DNA of 64,000 bases from Acanthacorydalis orientalis (Eukaryota > Arthropoda > Insecta > Megaloptera > Corydalidae): assembly GCA_034766995.1 (NCBI GenBank), contig CM068321.1:17671526-17735525 (forward strand), given 5' to 3'. The notes under the pieces are model-generated. The model searched no databases. It was not told the origin of the DNA and saw only the letters and a program-made list of their open reading frames with translations. The position numbers were made by a program, and so were the translations under genes. Positions 51,405-64,000 of the stretch are shown here, in pieces. How positions within the stretch are numbered: position 1 is the stretch's first letter; each line of letters starts with the position of its first letter.

Positions 51405-52067
51405 TATTAAATTAATTATAATTTATGGTTGATTTAACCATACTCAACATATATTAGCCCACCTAGTTCCTCAAGGAACACCCACAATTCTTATATCTTT
51501 TATTGTTTGTATTGAAACAATTAGAAATATTATTCGTCCAGGAACTTTAGCTGTTCGATTATCTGCTAATATAATTGCAGGTCATCTATTATTAACGTTA
51601 TTAGGAAATACTGGAAATGCATGCCCTTCAAATCTTTTAATTATTTTGATTTTTACTCACATCCTCTTATTAATATTAGAATCAGCAGTAGCTATTATTC
51701 AATCTCATGTTTTTACAATTTTAAGAATTTTATACTGAAGAGAAGTTAATTAATGTCAACACATGCAAATCACCCATATCACTTAGTAGATTATAGTCCC
51801 TGACCTTTAACTGGAGCTCTCGGTACAATAACTACATTTTCTGGACTAATTATATGATTTCATCAATATAACATAACTTTATTACTTCTAGGAAAATTAA
51901 TTACTATTTTAACTATAATTCAATGATGACGAGATATTACTCGAGAAGGAACCTTTCAAGATCACCATACATTAATTGTTACTATTGGATTACGATGGGG
52001 AACAATTTTATTTATTGTTTCAGAAGTATTCTTCTTTATTAGATTTTTTTGAGCTTTCTCTCATAGA
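51405..52067 (+). pseudogene. NUMT: nuclear copy of mitochondrial atp6-cox3 junction
   Basis: Read in the invertebrate mitochondrial code, 51405-51753 encodes the C-terminal part of ATP synthase subunit 6. It shows [19 protein letters not shown], then [20 protein letters not shown] and ILYWREVN, ending TAA at 51751. The ATG of cox3 overlaps that stop by one base (51753). Cytochrome oxidase subunit 3 then runs from MSTHANHPYHLVDYSPWPL to SEVFFFISFFWAFSH at about 52067. Overlap or close abutment of atp6 and cox3 is usual in insect mitochondria. Trp is written TGA at several sites, so the nuclear code reads stops and no protein can be made. There are no frameshifts or mitochondrial-code stops over about 210 codons. 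The transfer is therefore recent, or the piece is an assembly insertion. The left limit is approximate. Confidence 0.92.
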
Positions 52068-52140
52068 AAACATTTCACCTGCATCACTGGTCGCCATGCA
52101 ACCCCAGATCATAATGCTACCTCCACCATGCTTCTATGTA
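52068..52140 (-). mobile_element. Tc1-type transposase fragment
   Basis: On the minus strand the codons read STxKHGGGSIMIWGCMATSD with one stop (TAG at the x). KHGGGS-hydrophobic-WGC is a hallmark of Tc1-family transposases, preceding the second catalytic Asp. Only about 24 codons are recognisable. It abuts the broken end of the cox3 piece with no spacer. Confidence 0.75.
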
Positions 52141-55102
52141 GAAGGATAGATATAAAAAAATATTCCTTTTAGGATAATAAATTTTCGTCTGATCTTTTTT
52201 TAAAGTTTATCAATAAATGTTATAAGTAAAAATATAAGTAATTATAAATAAACTGTACATTTACACTAAAAGAAAAGTACAACAATTGTATTTTATTGTA
52301 TAAAATATGAAATAATCTGAATAGGAATTATAAATTATATTACTTTCTATATTACAATTAACCATACATTAACATTATTTAATGTATTGAAATAATTTTC
52401 CTTCACAAACCAATGATGAATATATTTGTCATTTTCATTCAATTAATTTACTAATAAAATTGATTTTTATTTTTAAAACCTATCGTATTAATTTCTATAG
52501 CAAATAATTCAACATTAAATTCAATGCTTTTCATCTAAAACACTTTGATATACAAACTATTTACAGTTTGTTAATAATGTGGCAATTTTACGCTCGACAA
52601 GTAATATTATTCAATTAAAATTTTTCGATAATTATAAAATACCGATAAATATTCACCGATAAATATTGTGAAATTAGTTAGTCATTAAAATATACTATAT
52701 ATCATTTGAGAAACACGCAAAAATGTAAATTTCGTTGATTAGTGTAATCTGACACTCAATATTTCGTGGTAAATACAACAGTCCAGTAATTAATATGTCG
52801 TTAGTTCAAATTCAAGTTTATGATTTATATCACTTTACGAAATGAACTCTTGAATGTTTAATAATCGTTTTTGGGAAAATATTATATAAGCAAACAGAGT
52901 TACGTACGAAAATAGGTCACAGCTATAATTAAAGGCATCTTTTAAAAAAAGTTTCTCTTTACTCTCTTTTATAAATAATATGTTTTTAATTTAGGAAAAG
53001 ATTTTTTTTAAAAAAAAAACGATATTGATATTTTCTTTGATAGTTTAGAAAAAAATCACCGGAGAACATATATTACTTCTAGAAATTTAAAGGATTATTG
53101 AAACTGTGAAAATCTTCTTGATATTTTTTAATGAACTTCTTTGAAAATCAGAAGTTACATTTAAATATTCATAGGTTACACATAACAGATACAAAATGTT
53201 ATAAATGTTTAGAAAATAGCTCATTATTATTAGCAATTGTATAAAAAAATCACTCAATCAGATACCAAATAGATAAATGTCATAATCTATTCAAAAAAGC
53301 ACATCCATCCTAGTGAATTGCAGACAACTGTACAACAAATGAAACGATGAATATTTACATCGTATATAGGGTTATGAATTTGTTTACGTTCGCATTAATT
53401 TATGCATTTATTATTATATTCAAGGCATAATAACTGCGTGAATTTCCCTAGATAATCGAGTGTCGACTGTATTTCATCTGTCACTAAATGATTTACGATT
53501 TTAGACTGTCGCTAAGCAAATTTTCAAGTGTGTGTCTAACGTATATGAATAAATTATCTCAAACCGTAGAGAATATACGTCTATACACATACACTTGCTC
53601 GAATTAGTTGTAAATATGAATATTCATAAGTTTCTAGTTTGCCTCCTACACGTGTTTCCATTTTAACTATTTAATAAACTCTTCGTTAGCTGAACACATT
53701 AAAGGTTAAATGTGCTAATGGCTGTTCCTTCTCTATACATTTGTCGAATATAAATATAACGAAAAACTAATACGATAACATTTATGTAAAAACCTCTATC
53801 TCGTTTCAGCAAGTATGATTATCTAAGATAACTTTCAAGTACTATTATATTGAAAATAACGGGATTGCCTATTCCTGTTAAGATTTTCCCGTTATTTTAA
53901 AAAATTCGTTCTATAAAATTAAATTATCTACATTTTTATACATAAAATTCATTATTAAATCCATTTTTTAATTTTAAAGTTATTAATAGCTCTTATATTA
54001 AAAAAATACAATTTCCTTATATTCTTATTTAAATTATTTTAAAATTCTTACAAAATTATTTGACGCAATCATTTCTTTACTAAAAAAAAGAATATATTCT
54101 AATTGAAACAGATTGATCATTAAATTTAAGAAAATATCCACTTAATTGTAATCCCATTAAATGGCTTTAACTAAGTGGAATTTATTAGAGTACTCACCTC
54201 ACTAAATAGCATCCACAAAATATATTTCCTATATACTTTTGTAAGATTCAACAAATGACTGAAACACCTGACATTGTTATTCCTAATATTGGTAAAATCA
54301 GATAGATTATTTATCATCATTAATATATCCTTGGTATATATCAGTGGTATATCTCAGTATTAATATATTCAGTATTAATATATCCTAATATATCCTTGTA
54401 TTAATATATAAACATGTATATATCTTTGAATCGCAATCTTAAAAAATAAACTTAAATTTTAAATAAATATTGTGTTAATTTTAACATAAAAACAATATCT
54501 GATAACCCGAAATAAGAGAATTCTGAAACTAAGGTACAAATAAATCGTTTCTATAAATTACCGTTTATTTAATCAACTACATAACTTTATTCTATTTTAT
54601 AACCTCTCTCTCTCTCTTTCTTTGTTATTTCTGTAATTTTTCAATGCTTTTTTAGTTAAAGCTTTATAGTTTTAGACTAAAAAAGGGCTAGAAACATAAG
54701 TATATCTATAAATTGTTGGCTTTCTTCAGACAAGTTTTTATGTAAAGCGCAAAAAAGGTTAACAGACTTTAGAGAGATGATGTAATAAATATGGCGAATG
54801 AGTTAATGAGTTATTTTCACTCTGATAATTTTTTGACGTCTTCGACATCTTTTGTAATATAAAATTGTTATGGTGCAACACAATCCATTTTTTCCTAATT
54901 GTAGTTTTTTTTACTAATTTATTCCTTTAGTGAACATTATTTTAACTAATTTATCTCCAATTCCATCTCAGGTACCATTAATTGTAGATTATTTTGAATA
55001 AACTCCTTTAATTTTTCATCATGTACTTCAGTATGTACATTTTTCTCATTAAATCACGATATTCATTAAACTCTGTAAATCACTGACATGACTTAAATAT
55101 TT

Positions 55103-55106
<4 letters not shown>

Positions 55107-55157
<51 letters not shown>

Positions 55158-55163
55158 TATAAT

Positions 55164-55219
<56 letters not shown>
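55107..55219. repeat. long (TA)n microsatellite with AATATA phase shifts
   Basis: About 113 bases of TA with several single-base phase slips. Confidence 0.96.
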
Positions 55220-55223
<4 letters not shown>

Positions 55224-55324
55224 CGGACTCATTATCAAATAGTTTATTCATACCTTTTTATTAGTTATTTTATAGCAATATTTGATGTACAAAAAAACGG
55301 TTAAAGGAAAATTATTATTTTCAT

Positions 55325-55328
55325 AATA

Positions 55329-55381
<53 letters not shown>
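55325..55381. repeat. (TA)n microsatellite
   Basis: TA array with TGTA units at both ends. Confidence 0.95.
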
Positions 55382-55702
55382 GAATACATATTTCAGATAA
55401 AATAGAAAAGTATTTTACGTCTCCGTTGTATGATATATAATTTTATCTCGTATGAAATCTAGCTTTAAACCATTTTAAAAGAAATTCCGGATAATAAATA
55501 TATATTTCATAAATAAAGCTCGGTCGTCTAACACGATATTTCTTTCAAAAAATGTATAAAGTGTCTCGAAAATATGTCAACGTTTCACAATATGTGCATT
55601 CCAATCAAACTTCACTCTATTTTTATATCCAATGTACATCAATTTAGATAAAAATCACATTTTTTATAACCGATATCAGCCGGAGATATTATTTCGTTCT
55701 AC

Positions 55703-55706
<4 letters not shown>

Positions 55707-55761
<55 letters not shown>
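55707..55761. repeat. (TA)n microsatellite
   Basis: About 55 bases of TA. Confidence 0.95.
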
Positions 55762-55764
<3 letters not shown>

Positions 55765-55917
55765 CACATAAAGGAAATGCGTAAAGCATTATTTATTTTA
55801 TCGATAAAATACAAACAACAAGAAACGAAATATACAGAACACATTTCGAACGATACAAGTGTCTCTTTTTATTCATTTATATACAGAATTGATAAGATAA
55901 CCGACATCTTCTTGTAG

Positions 55918-56012
55918 CTTTCGAGTCGATACCACACGATAAGAATCGGATATTCGAACTTGAACGTTACGACGTATTAGCGTCTCTGTCCGATACGGCG
56001 GGCCGGGCACAG
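55918..56012 (+). CDS. candidate internal exon A, unknown protein
   Basis: It lies between the acceptor catcttcttgtag and the donor cacag|gtgaga. The exon opens with two bases of a split codon, then 31 codons: FESIPHDKNRIFELERYD followed by VLASLSDTAGRAQ. GC is frequent at the third codon position against an AT-rich background. It ends in phase 0, which matches the start of candidate exon B only 59 bases later. The family is not recognised. An opposite-strand open frame (55873-56154) covers the same DNA and is the main alternative reading. Confidence 0.38.
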
Positions 56013-56071
56013 GTGAGAGGTCGCACGGTCGCATCTCGCGCAAGCTCTTGTGGTAATAAAGTAAACACCAG

Positions 56072-56184
56072 TTGGATGAGCTCACGCTGCTGATAACAAT
56101 TCCAGGCCATAGCCTGCAGACCTTTACGTTAGTGGAGGCCTGCGTGCAACCCATCTTCTTCTTCGTCGGCGTCTTCTTCTACAG
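56072..56184 (+). CDS. candidate exon B, hydrophobic protein
   Basis: Preceded by aaacaccag, it reads LDELTLLITIPGHSLQTF, then TLVEACVQPIFFFVGVFFY, which looks like one or two membrane-spanning stretches. The frame continues from exon A across a putative 59-base gtgaga...ccag intron. The 3' limit is uncertain: a weak donor (ctacag|gttta) lies at 56184/56185, or the frame may run on to a stop at 56281. The Ser, Leu, Val and Phe codons mostly end in C or G. Protein family unknown. Confidence 0.33.
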
Positions 56185-57698
<1,514 letters not shown>

Positions 57699-57778
57699 TA
57701 TCTGCTGTCGACGTTGTTTGTGGCCATCGTTATTAGAACACTGCCGGTTGTCTTGATTACCTATTACTTTGTATACGA
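57699..57778 (+). CDS. candidate exon C, membrane segment
   Basis: It follows the acceptor tatatattttttgcag and ends before gtacgt. The 26 codons read YLLSTLFVAIVIRTLPVVLI, then TYYFVY. This is almost certainly a membrane span if translated. Many codons end in G or C (CTG CTG TCG ACG TTG GTG GCC ATC) in an AT-rich region, which favours real coding. It starts in phase 0 and ends in phase 2. It may belong with exons A and B, but the phases do not join directly, so another exon would be needed between them. Confidence 0.35.
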
Positions 57779-59850
57779 GTACGTATTAATTTCACGGTGT
57801 TTCGAGATTAATGCGAGCTACTTATCGCCGGGTTTATTAAAGCGAGGCATAATTTAGTGCGCTGTTAAATCTTTTCATACAACATTTATCAGATAGTTAT
57901 TTTTCATTTTACGATACGGATTTTTAGACAACAGAAGCCTCTACAGATATTAATTGCAAAGTAACATAAAAAGATCGGAAGTGATTGTGACATTTTTTAT
58001 ATATATTTTGTGGCAAATATCTGTTATTTATCCCAAAATATACACAGAGCTATAATGTCGATCCAGTCTGCTATAAAATCAGAAATTTCTTCTCAATGAT
58101 ACTCAAATTCATTAAACATAAAATATTTTATGACACTTTTTTATAAAAAGTAGCAATAAAATTAAAATTGATTTTATTTTTTCTTCAATTACAGATTATT
58201 ACAAAATGCAATGTGATTAAAATAAAATCATTGTTTAATCCCCAAGATAATGTAAGAAAATAACTATTTTTTAAAAAAATTTATTAATATATAAATATAT
58301 ATATATATATACATGGATATATATATATGTGTGTGTGTGTGTGTGTAAAATTCATCGTATTATAAATTATTAGTCTTCTGTAGATTTTCTTTACTTGAAT
58401 AGAATTGTAAAACTAATATTAATTTTATAAAACCGAAAACGTCCCTACAAAAACCTGTTATGTCTACTTGAATGCGTCAAGATAAAACAATTCGAATATC
58501 AAGTTTGCGATAATATTATTTTTCATTTCTAATTAATCACATTTAGCTTGAATTTCACAATACGAAACGATAATGATAAGGCCAAACCTCGCTTCGAAAA
58601 AAATATATTTGTGGTTCAAGCAAAACTTTCCCGGACAATAATGTATCAGAGACATCGGTATTTTTTTAGTGTGGCGGCGATAATTTGCATTTTTCGTTTA
58701 CACACAAAGCGATATACCCGTTTTTAATTTGTTTATCTGCGGCGCGCGTTCGTTATTTTCCACGTCTGCGTCGGCGATATGTAATTAAACAATTCATATT
58801 ACCCGGTCCTTTATTCGACGATAGGCCGCGTGCGGCGTCTTCGCATTCGAATGTTTATCCGCCATCGGCGTTACAAAACACAAATTGTTTTCGTTGCCTT
58901 TTTCGTTTATTTACTCTTTTTTTTTCCTCTCGATTGTTTTCGACAATGTTCAAATCGTAACGGTCTATGTCGAACGGCCGTTCAAACGATCAACGCTATG
59001 ACATTTCCTATGTATTTGTTATTTATTTATGTATCGGAGTCCTGTTGATACGATCCGAAACAGCACTTGTTTTGTATAGACCTTTTTGTGTAAAGTATCA
59101 TCAATTGAATGTTAAAATTAGAAGCGTTTTCAAATAAAATAGATTCGTTTTAATTGCGTTTAACGTAAACAAAACTGTCCTCTAAAAAATACGATAAATA
59201 AACGACGCTGTACTAACGGTTACAAAAATAAAGTGTTAACACGTTTTTTAATCTGTGTTTTAATTGTATCTTTTCGCGAAAATATTAAAAACACAGCCAT
59301 AAAAGCTTGACAAATTGAACTTTTTTTAATTATCTTTATAATGCATTCAGAATATTTTTTAACATTGCCCTTATCCAAGTCTGATATTCAACTTTATAAC
59401 ATTTTCGGTTTCTTAAAAAAATCTTATTTTAGAATCATTTGTCTTAGTTTGAAAAAAATTAAAATAAACAAATAATTCGTTTTTCGGTCTAATTTTCTTT
59501 ATTTTGAATACATTATTACATCTTGTAAATAATGAGTAAAGACCGTAACACAAAAATGTTTTTCATTGTCTTTGAAATTCTATTTAACACAGCTTTGTAC
59601 TCTTCTATGGAAAAATTCTTGACACACCTCATTTAATTTCAGCTTTTATTTTTTTTCAAATAACATTTCACTGAATGCAACATCAGTGCTCTGTAATAAA
59701 TCTTTAATTTTCTGGAATCTACAATTTTTAAAGGTTTCCTAAATATATTCTTTTGAAATATGTAAGTATCTATTCTCCCCTTCTAATTTTGGTACATGTG
59801 AACACTTCAGCTATATTTTAAAGACTTAATCTCTAAACTCTATTTTAAAA
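57779..59850. other. non-coding stretch with a CpG island
   Basis: About 58660-59060 is rich in CG dinucleotides (for example gcggcgcgcgttcg at 58739). Its open frames (58685-58960 + and 58830-59048 +) have no recognisable domain. A (TA)n(TG)n tract is at 58291-58346. Confidence 0.45.
58291..58346. repeat. (TA)n(TG)n compound microsatellite
   Basis: TA with a CATGGATA interruption, then about ten TG units. Confidence 0.94.
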
Positions 59851-59965
59851 TATACAATTGACGAAACTAGTATTAGAGAACAGAAACTCAAATGATTCAA
59901 AATGACGAAGACCATCAAAACAACACATCAGCTGTATAAAAAATATACCATTATAATTTTAGTTC
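59851..59965 (+). repeat. dispersed repeat family D1, copy D
   Basis: The sequence gacgaaactagtattagag, followed by aacagaaactcaaatgattc and gacgaagaccatcaa, then attataatttt, aligns with copy B at 22602 and copy C at 24251. Confidence 0.7.
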
Positions 59966-60909
59966 CCCTAGAAATCGACATTTTTTGAACGGACATTTTA
60001 TCATAAAATCAGAAAAAAACATTCTTTTTATTCATACAAAACATTTCTATATTATTATACTTCGAATATTTATTAATCATAATATGATATGTTTATTTCC
60101 CATTCTCAAAATTAAAAAAATCATTAAAGTATTTTAGCTACATAAAAAATCTTAAATTATTCCGAAAAGGAAACTAAATGACTCGCTAAAAAAATCTCAT
60201 ATAATGTTTTTTACTAAGTATTAAGGTTCTGTAGAAACATACCTTGAATAGCAATAAACCACAAATTAAAAACATATTAAAAAGGCTGTATGTTTCTTAC
60301 AATTTGAAAAGTCTCATATATATATTGGAATATTAATCAATATATAACCTTCTTAATCATACAATTGTTTACTTTTATCAAAAAAGTGAAGTGTTTCTTA
60401 AAAAGTATTTTTCATATATATTAAAAAAAAACTTAAAATAACGATTCCATAATAAACCCTCTTATACTTTGTTTACTAAACTCATTTTCTGACGGCTGGC
60501 TAAAGAATAAACGAATATTCAATCATTTTAAAGACGCTCACGTGTCAATATCCTGTAACAATAATAAGTAAGTATAAAGGGGTTATAATTAATAAATCGA
60601 TCATGGGGATAACAGGCTTGATTAACTGGTTTGATTATAACTTGATTAAATATATCATTTTCTGTCGATTCATTGTTACCACGCGACGTCTATTACGGCA
60701 GTAAAGTCGAACGCAACACTCGATTCAATGATTTATGGTTATAGTTTGCATGTTGGCGACATTACTGTGTGTACTCACACACACAAACATACTGCGAAAC
60801 TTTTGTGCGAGCTCAACAGACCCTCAAGATTGAATATTGTGTGTCATTATACAAGTCTTTCAGTTTTCGTTTGCTACCAACTAACAAGGAAAGTTTCCTA
60901 TGCTCTTTA

Positions 60910-60912
60910 CAT

Positions 60913-60964
<52 letters not shown>

Positions 60965-60991
60965 ATGTGTGTATGTATATATGTATGTATA
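60910..60991. repeat. (CA)n(TA)n(TG)n palindromic microsatellite
   Basis: Ten CA units, about 27 bases of TA, then TG and GTAT units. Confidence 0.95.
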
Positions 60992-62528
60992 TGAGAAGCC
61001 TTATAGTTAATCAATTAACTATAGTGTGAAAAATTAGGTAATTTATCTTCCAAACTTCAAATTAAAGCACAAAAGTAGGATAATTAAAATTTCTGAATTA
61101 TAATTTTTCTAAAATAATATAACACTTTTAAATTTAACCAGTATTTTAAAATAGATCAGTTTTATTCATATTTTAGTATGGTATTAATTTTTTTATTTAA
61201 TAGAAATTTAATGAATAGGGCTGTGTACTATTCTATGGCATAGAGAATATAGAAGATATATTATTTGACCAAATCAAGAACAAATAATTCTTTTTTGAAT
61301 ATTAGAATTTTAATAAAATTATTTTTTAAATATTAGTATATTTATTAATGGACTACTATACATAAATAAGACTATAATGAAAGAATTCGCCACTGTTATA
61401 GAATCAGATTCAACATACATTTCAATACTTGTGTAACTATTCATCCAATTCAATTCCGAAATATCACATTTAATATATACCTGTAAATATCACATATATA
61501 ACTCAGCAGGAAACATTGACGATTCGTCTCTAATAACGTACAGATTGTTTCTACATGTACCTCGCCATTCGAATAATAAAGACGTTTATGTATGTGTACA
61601 CATAAAGATGATTAAATGGGGGAACAGAAGAATCACAAAAGTTGTATACGCTGTCTAAGTAACTAATATAAACATTGTGTGTATCGAAATGTGTAGTAGA
61701 TAGGAAAACGCACAGATCAAAAACATTTGAGAAAACTGAGTGAACAGATGTTGAAGAGTAATCTCGGCAATGTGATACATTCAGATGGTGTGTTTGAATG
61801 GGCAAAAAGGTCGAATGAACATCACCGCACGCCGACAATTTTCCCTGTACACACATACATACACACACACTTTTGTTTCACATCCCGCATCGATGTTTGT
61901 GCAATCTCCGGGTCAAGTGTCTAACGAAAACAAATGAGTGATTCGAACACACGCTATCACGTTTGTGTACATGTATTTTGTTTATATGGCCATATTTTAT
62001 AATGTGCATACAGGTTGTGACATCAACATTTCCGACGACGTGTAAAACACGAACAATTAATATTTTATCATGCACCTTTCTTTGAAACATAAATCTACTG
62101 TACAAAATTTTAGTAAATATTGATTAAACTGTGTAAACATACACTTCCTTCTTTTATATAAATACCTTTTAATTTATTCACTCTCGAGCGAAATTTAATT
62201 CTCGATATTTACATCAATTTGATCCTTTCGACGTTCAAATCTGAATTTCAAGACATTTATATTTTAAATCCGACAATTTATCGACTTTTTCAAATTGCAT
62301 AGTACTGCTAACTTTAAGTAATATTACATTATATGTGATCTATCGCTATTTTGCTGATACAATTATAGAACGTTTAAGAAGATAAATTATTAAATCATTA
62401 AACGTTCAATATCGTTCTATTCGCGGAAACTAGCTTATCTAACAACCAGAATATAAATTTAAATAAAATAAAACACTTCGTAAGTGTGAATTTTCATTGA
62501 CATTCATCTTGAAATATTAATACTAATT

Positions 62529-62529
<1 letters not shown>

Positions 62530-62559
<30 letters not shown>

Positions 62560-62572
62560 GGAGAGAGAGAGA
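62530..62572. repeat. (TA)n(GA)n compound microsatellite
   Basis: About 30 bases of TA followed by six GA units. Confidence 0.94.
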
Positions 62573-63757
62573 AATATTTCACAATCTATCACTGAGAGAT
62601 TGTTAACTACATTTTTTTTGATTTAAGTAATCCAAGACTACTCTTTCACATATTTCTAATACATTTTCTAATATCCTTATTCCAACAATTCATGAGTTCT
62701 AACATAATTGCTTTTAAAAAAATGACTAAGCACTAGGTCTATGATTCTAAATTATTCAGTGGCTGAGATCGTATGAAATCAAAAAATATGTCGTTCAGAA
62801 AATATTCTGACAATTGGAAGATGAAAATCTCGTTGAAAATTTATATTTCGCCCCAGGTGGTATATTCTATTGATTAGATACATACACATGTTTTAGAATA
62901 TTTGAAACTATACATTACAATAATTTAGATTAAAAGCAAAATGAAATTAAAACACACCCATTTATATGTGTGGAAAAAGAAAAGTTATTTTAAATTAAAT
63001 TGACACTAAATTACAATGTTGAAAAATTATTTTTTGCATAAATAAAAATGTAAATAGCTGCCATACCGGCAAAATAAATTATTTTATTTTGCCGAATTAA
63101 GAATTATTTTAATTTAATTATATATTATTTAAATTATTAAGAATTTCTAGATCTTAACGAGTGCTAATTATCTCCAATTTTCAATTAAAAAATCTAAATA
63201 ATCAACAATAGAATTTTAATCAACCAGATACTTTTCAAATCTTTTATCGACAGCTCTGTAGGATGAATATTTCTATAGTATGTTGGTAATGTAATCAATA
63301 ATATTACACTTAACAAATATATTGTATATAAAAAAAATACCTAATATTATATATTAATTTATTTACACTAATTGCTTAATTTAATAAAATTGATATTTTT
63401 TAAAATTAATTACTTAATCTAAAAAGGGTTTTTTTAATAAACCATTCCTTACACAATAATACTGAAATGATTAAAATGACTGGAATATATTAAAACATTA
63501 TTCATTTATTTTCAGTATTCACACAAATGAATATTTAATTCAATGGACGAAATTAAGTAAACCGATTTTATTAAATTATTACATATTTATGAATACACAC
63601 CATCCTGTACATTAAACATATCTATGAGTGCAGATACCTGACCCATTGCCGTTGTCGTCGTGAATGCTGTGTGTTATTGATTTACCTGAAAAACATGTAT
63701 TCATGCAAACGCGAATACACAGTGTTTGAATCCTCTTACGATATACATAAATGTATG

Positions 63758-63758
63758 C

Positions 63759-63811
<53 letters not shown>
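63758..63811. repeat. (TA)n microsatellite
   Basis: About 54 bases of TA. Confidence 0.95.
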
Positions 63812-63816
<5 letters not shown>

Positions 63817-64000
63817 GTGTAAATGTGTCTGATAAGGATGGGCGGGTGCATAGACCCTTTTCAGGTCAAAATGGGGAACGTATGCTTTTTTACGAATGGT
63901 TTTCGATGTGGCGTGCTCCCGAATACAACAGTCACAAAATGGAATCACATTATTTACAATGTTGTTGGAATCGTTTTATGATTTCCCGTGTATTCTTTAT

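Larger units (their letters stand above)
52141..55917. other. AT-rich non-coding stretch, no gene recognised
   Basis: Featureless to about 55100 except for short AT-rich direct repeats (for example attaatatatcc units at 54320-54410). The TA arrays to the right are listed separately. Confidence 0.6.
59966..64000. other. AT-rich non-coding stretch, no gene recognised
   Basis: Microsatellites only. GC-richer patches at 60660-60900 and 61540-62060 and the right edge (63590-64000) have short open frames without recognisable domains. Confidence 0.6.

Noticed and set aside
55873..56154. Minus-strand open frame opposite candidate exons A and B
   Set aside because: No good acceptor or donor on that strand. 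The plus strand has both, though neither is proven.
60604..60618. ggggataacaggc, resembling the conserved large-subunit rRNA GGGATAACAG motif
   Set aside because: Flanking bases do not match rRNA. A 10-base chance match.

Overview
The window looks like AT-rich nuclear DNA of an arthropod, most probably an insect. Evidence: interrupted genes with GT-AG splice signals, several distinct Tc1/mariner lineages, an insertion of mitochondrial DNA that reads cleanly in the invertebrate mitochondrial code (TGA = Trp, AGA = Ser), and very many long (TA)n microsatellites. I cannot place it to order with confidence. There are no bacterial-type operons, CRISPR arrays or intact RNA genes.

Coding content is very low. 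The one secure host-gene piece is a 195-bp exon at 36251-36445 (+) carrying most of a thrombospondin type-1 domain, of the kind found in ADAMTS-like secreted matrix proteins. It has a textbook acceptor and donor and sits alone in long intron-like sequence. Weaker exon candidates, based on splice sites plus a GC-rich third codon position, lie at 55918-56012, 56072-56184 and 57699-57778 (+; unknown, hydrophobic protein) and at 42489-42567 (-; possible start-codon exon).

Layout: 1-38 is the end of a mariner element that runs off the left edge. At 4-6.5 kb there is a MITE end and a 5'-truncated mariner. 12.4-13.5 kb holds a second copy of that mariner next to a block also found beside the first copy. 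16.8-17.6 kb holds a third copy. At 20.6-21.6 kb there is a broken cecropia-type mariner, whose tail recurs at 43.1 kb. At 24.0-24.2 kb there is the C-terminal tail of another mariner. At 26.95 kb there is a pogo-like terminus, and at 29.8-30.7 kb a TTAA-bounded piggyBac-like remnant. 35.7-36.0 kb holds a foldback MITE, followed at 36.25 kb by the TSP1 exon. At 41.2-41.9 kb there is a probable non-autonomous DNA element. 48.88-50.15 kb is a full-length but dead mellifera-type mariner sitting inside a (TA)n array. 50.6-51.4 kb is a CpG-dense island. 51.4-52.07 kb is a NUMT spanning the atp6/cox3 junction, abutted by a Tc1 fragment. 55.9-59.1 kb holds exon candidates and CpG-dense islands. The remainder is AT-rich non-coding DNA.

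The dominant feature of the window is its repeat ecology. There are about 60 (TA)n tracts, roughly one per kilobase, often compounded with (CA/TG)n or (GA/CT)n, and several TA-targeting transposons lie directly against them. No new cellular system is evident. The most informative items are the shared internal-deletion mariner family, the recent NUMT with its chimeric edge, a templated inverted-repeat mutation inside a mariner, and a four-copy unclassified dispersed repeat.
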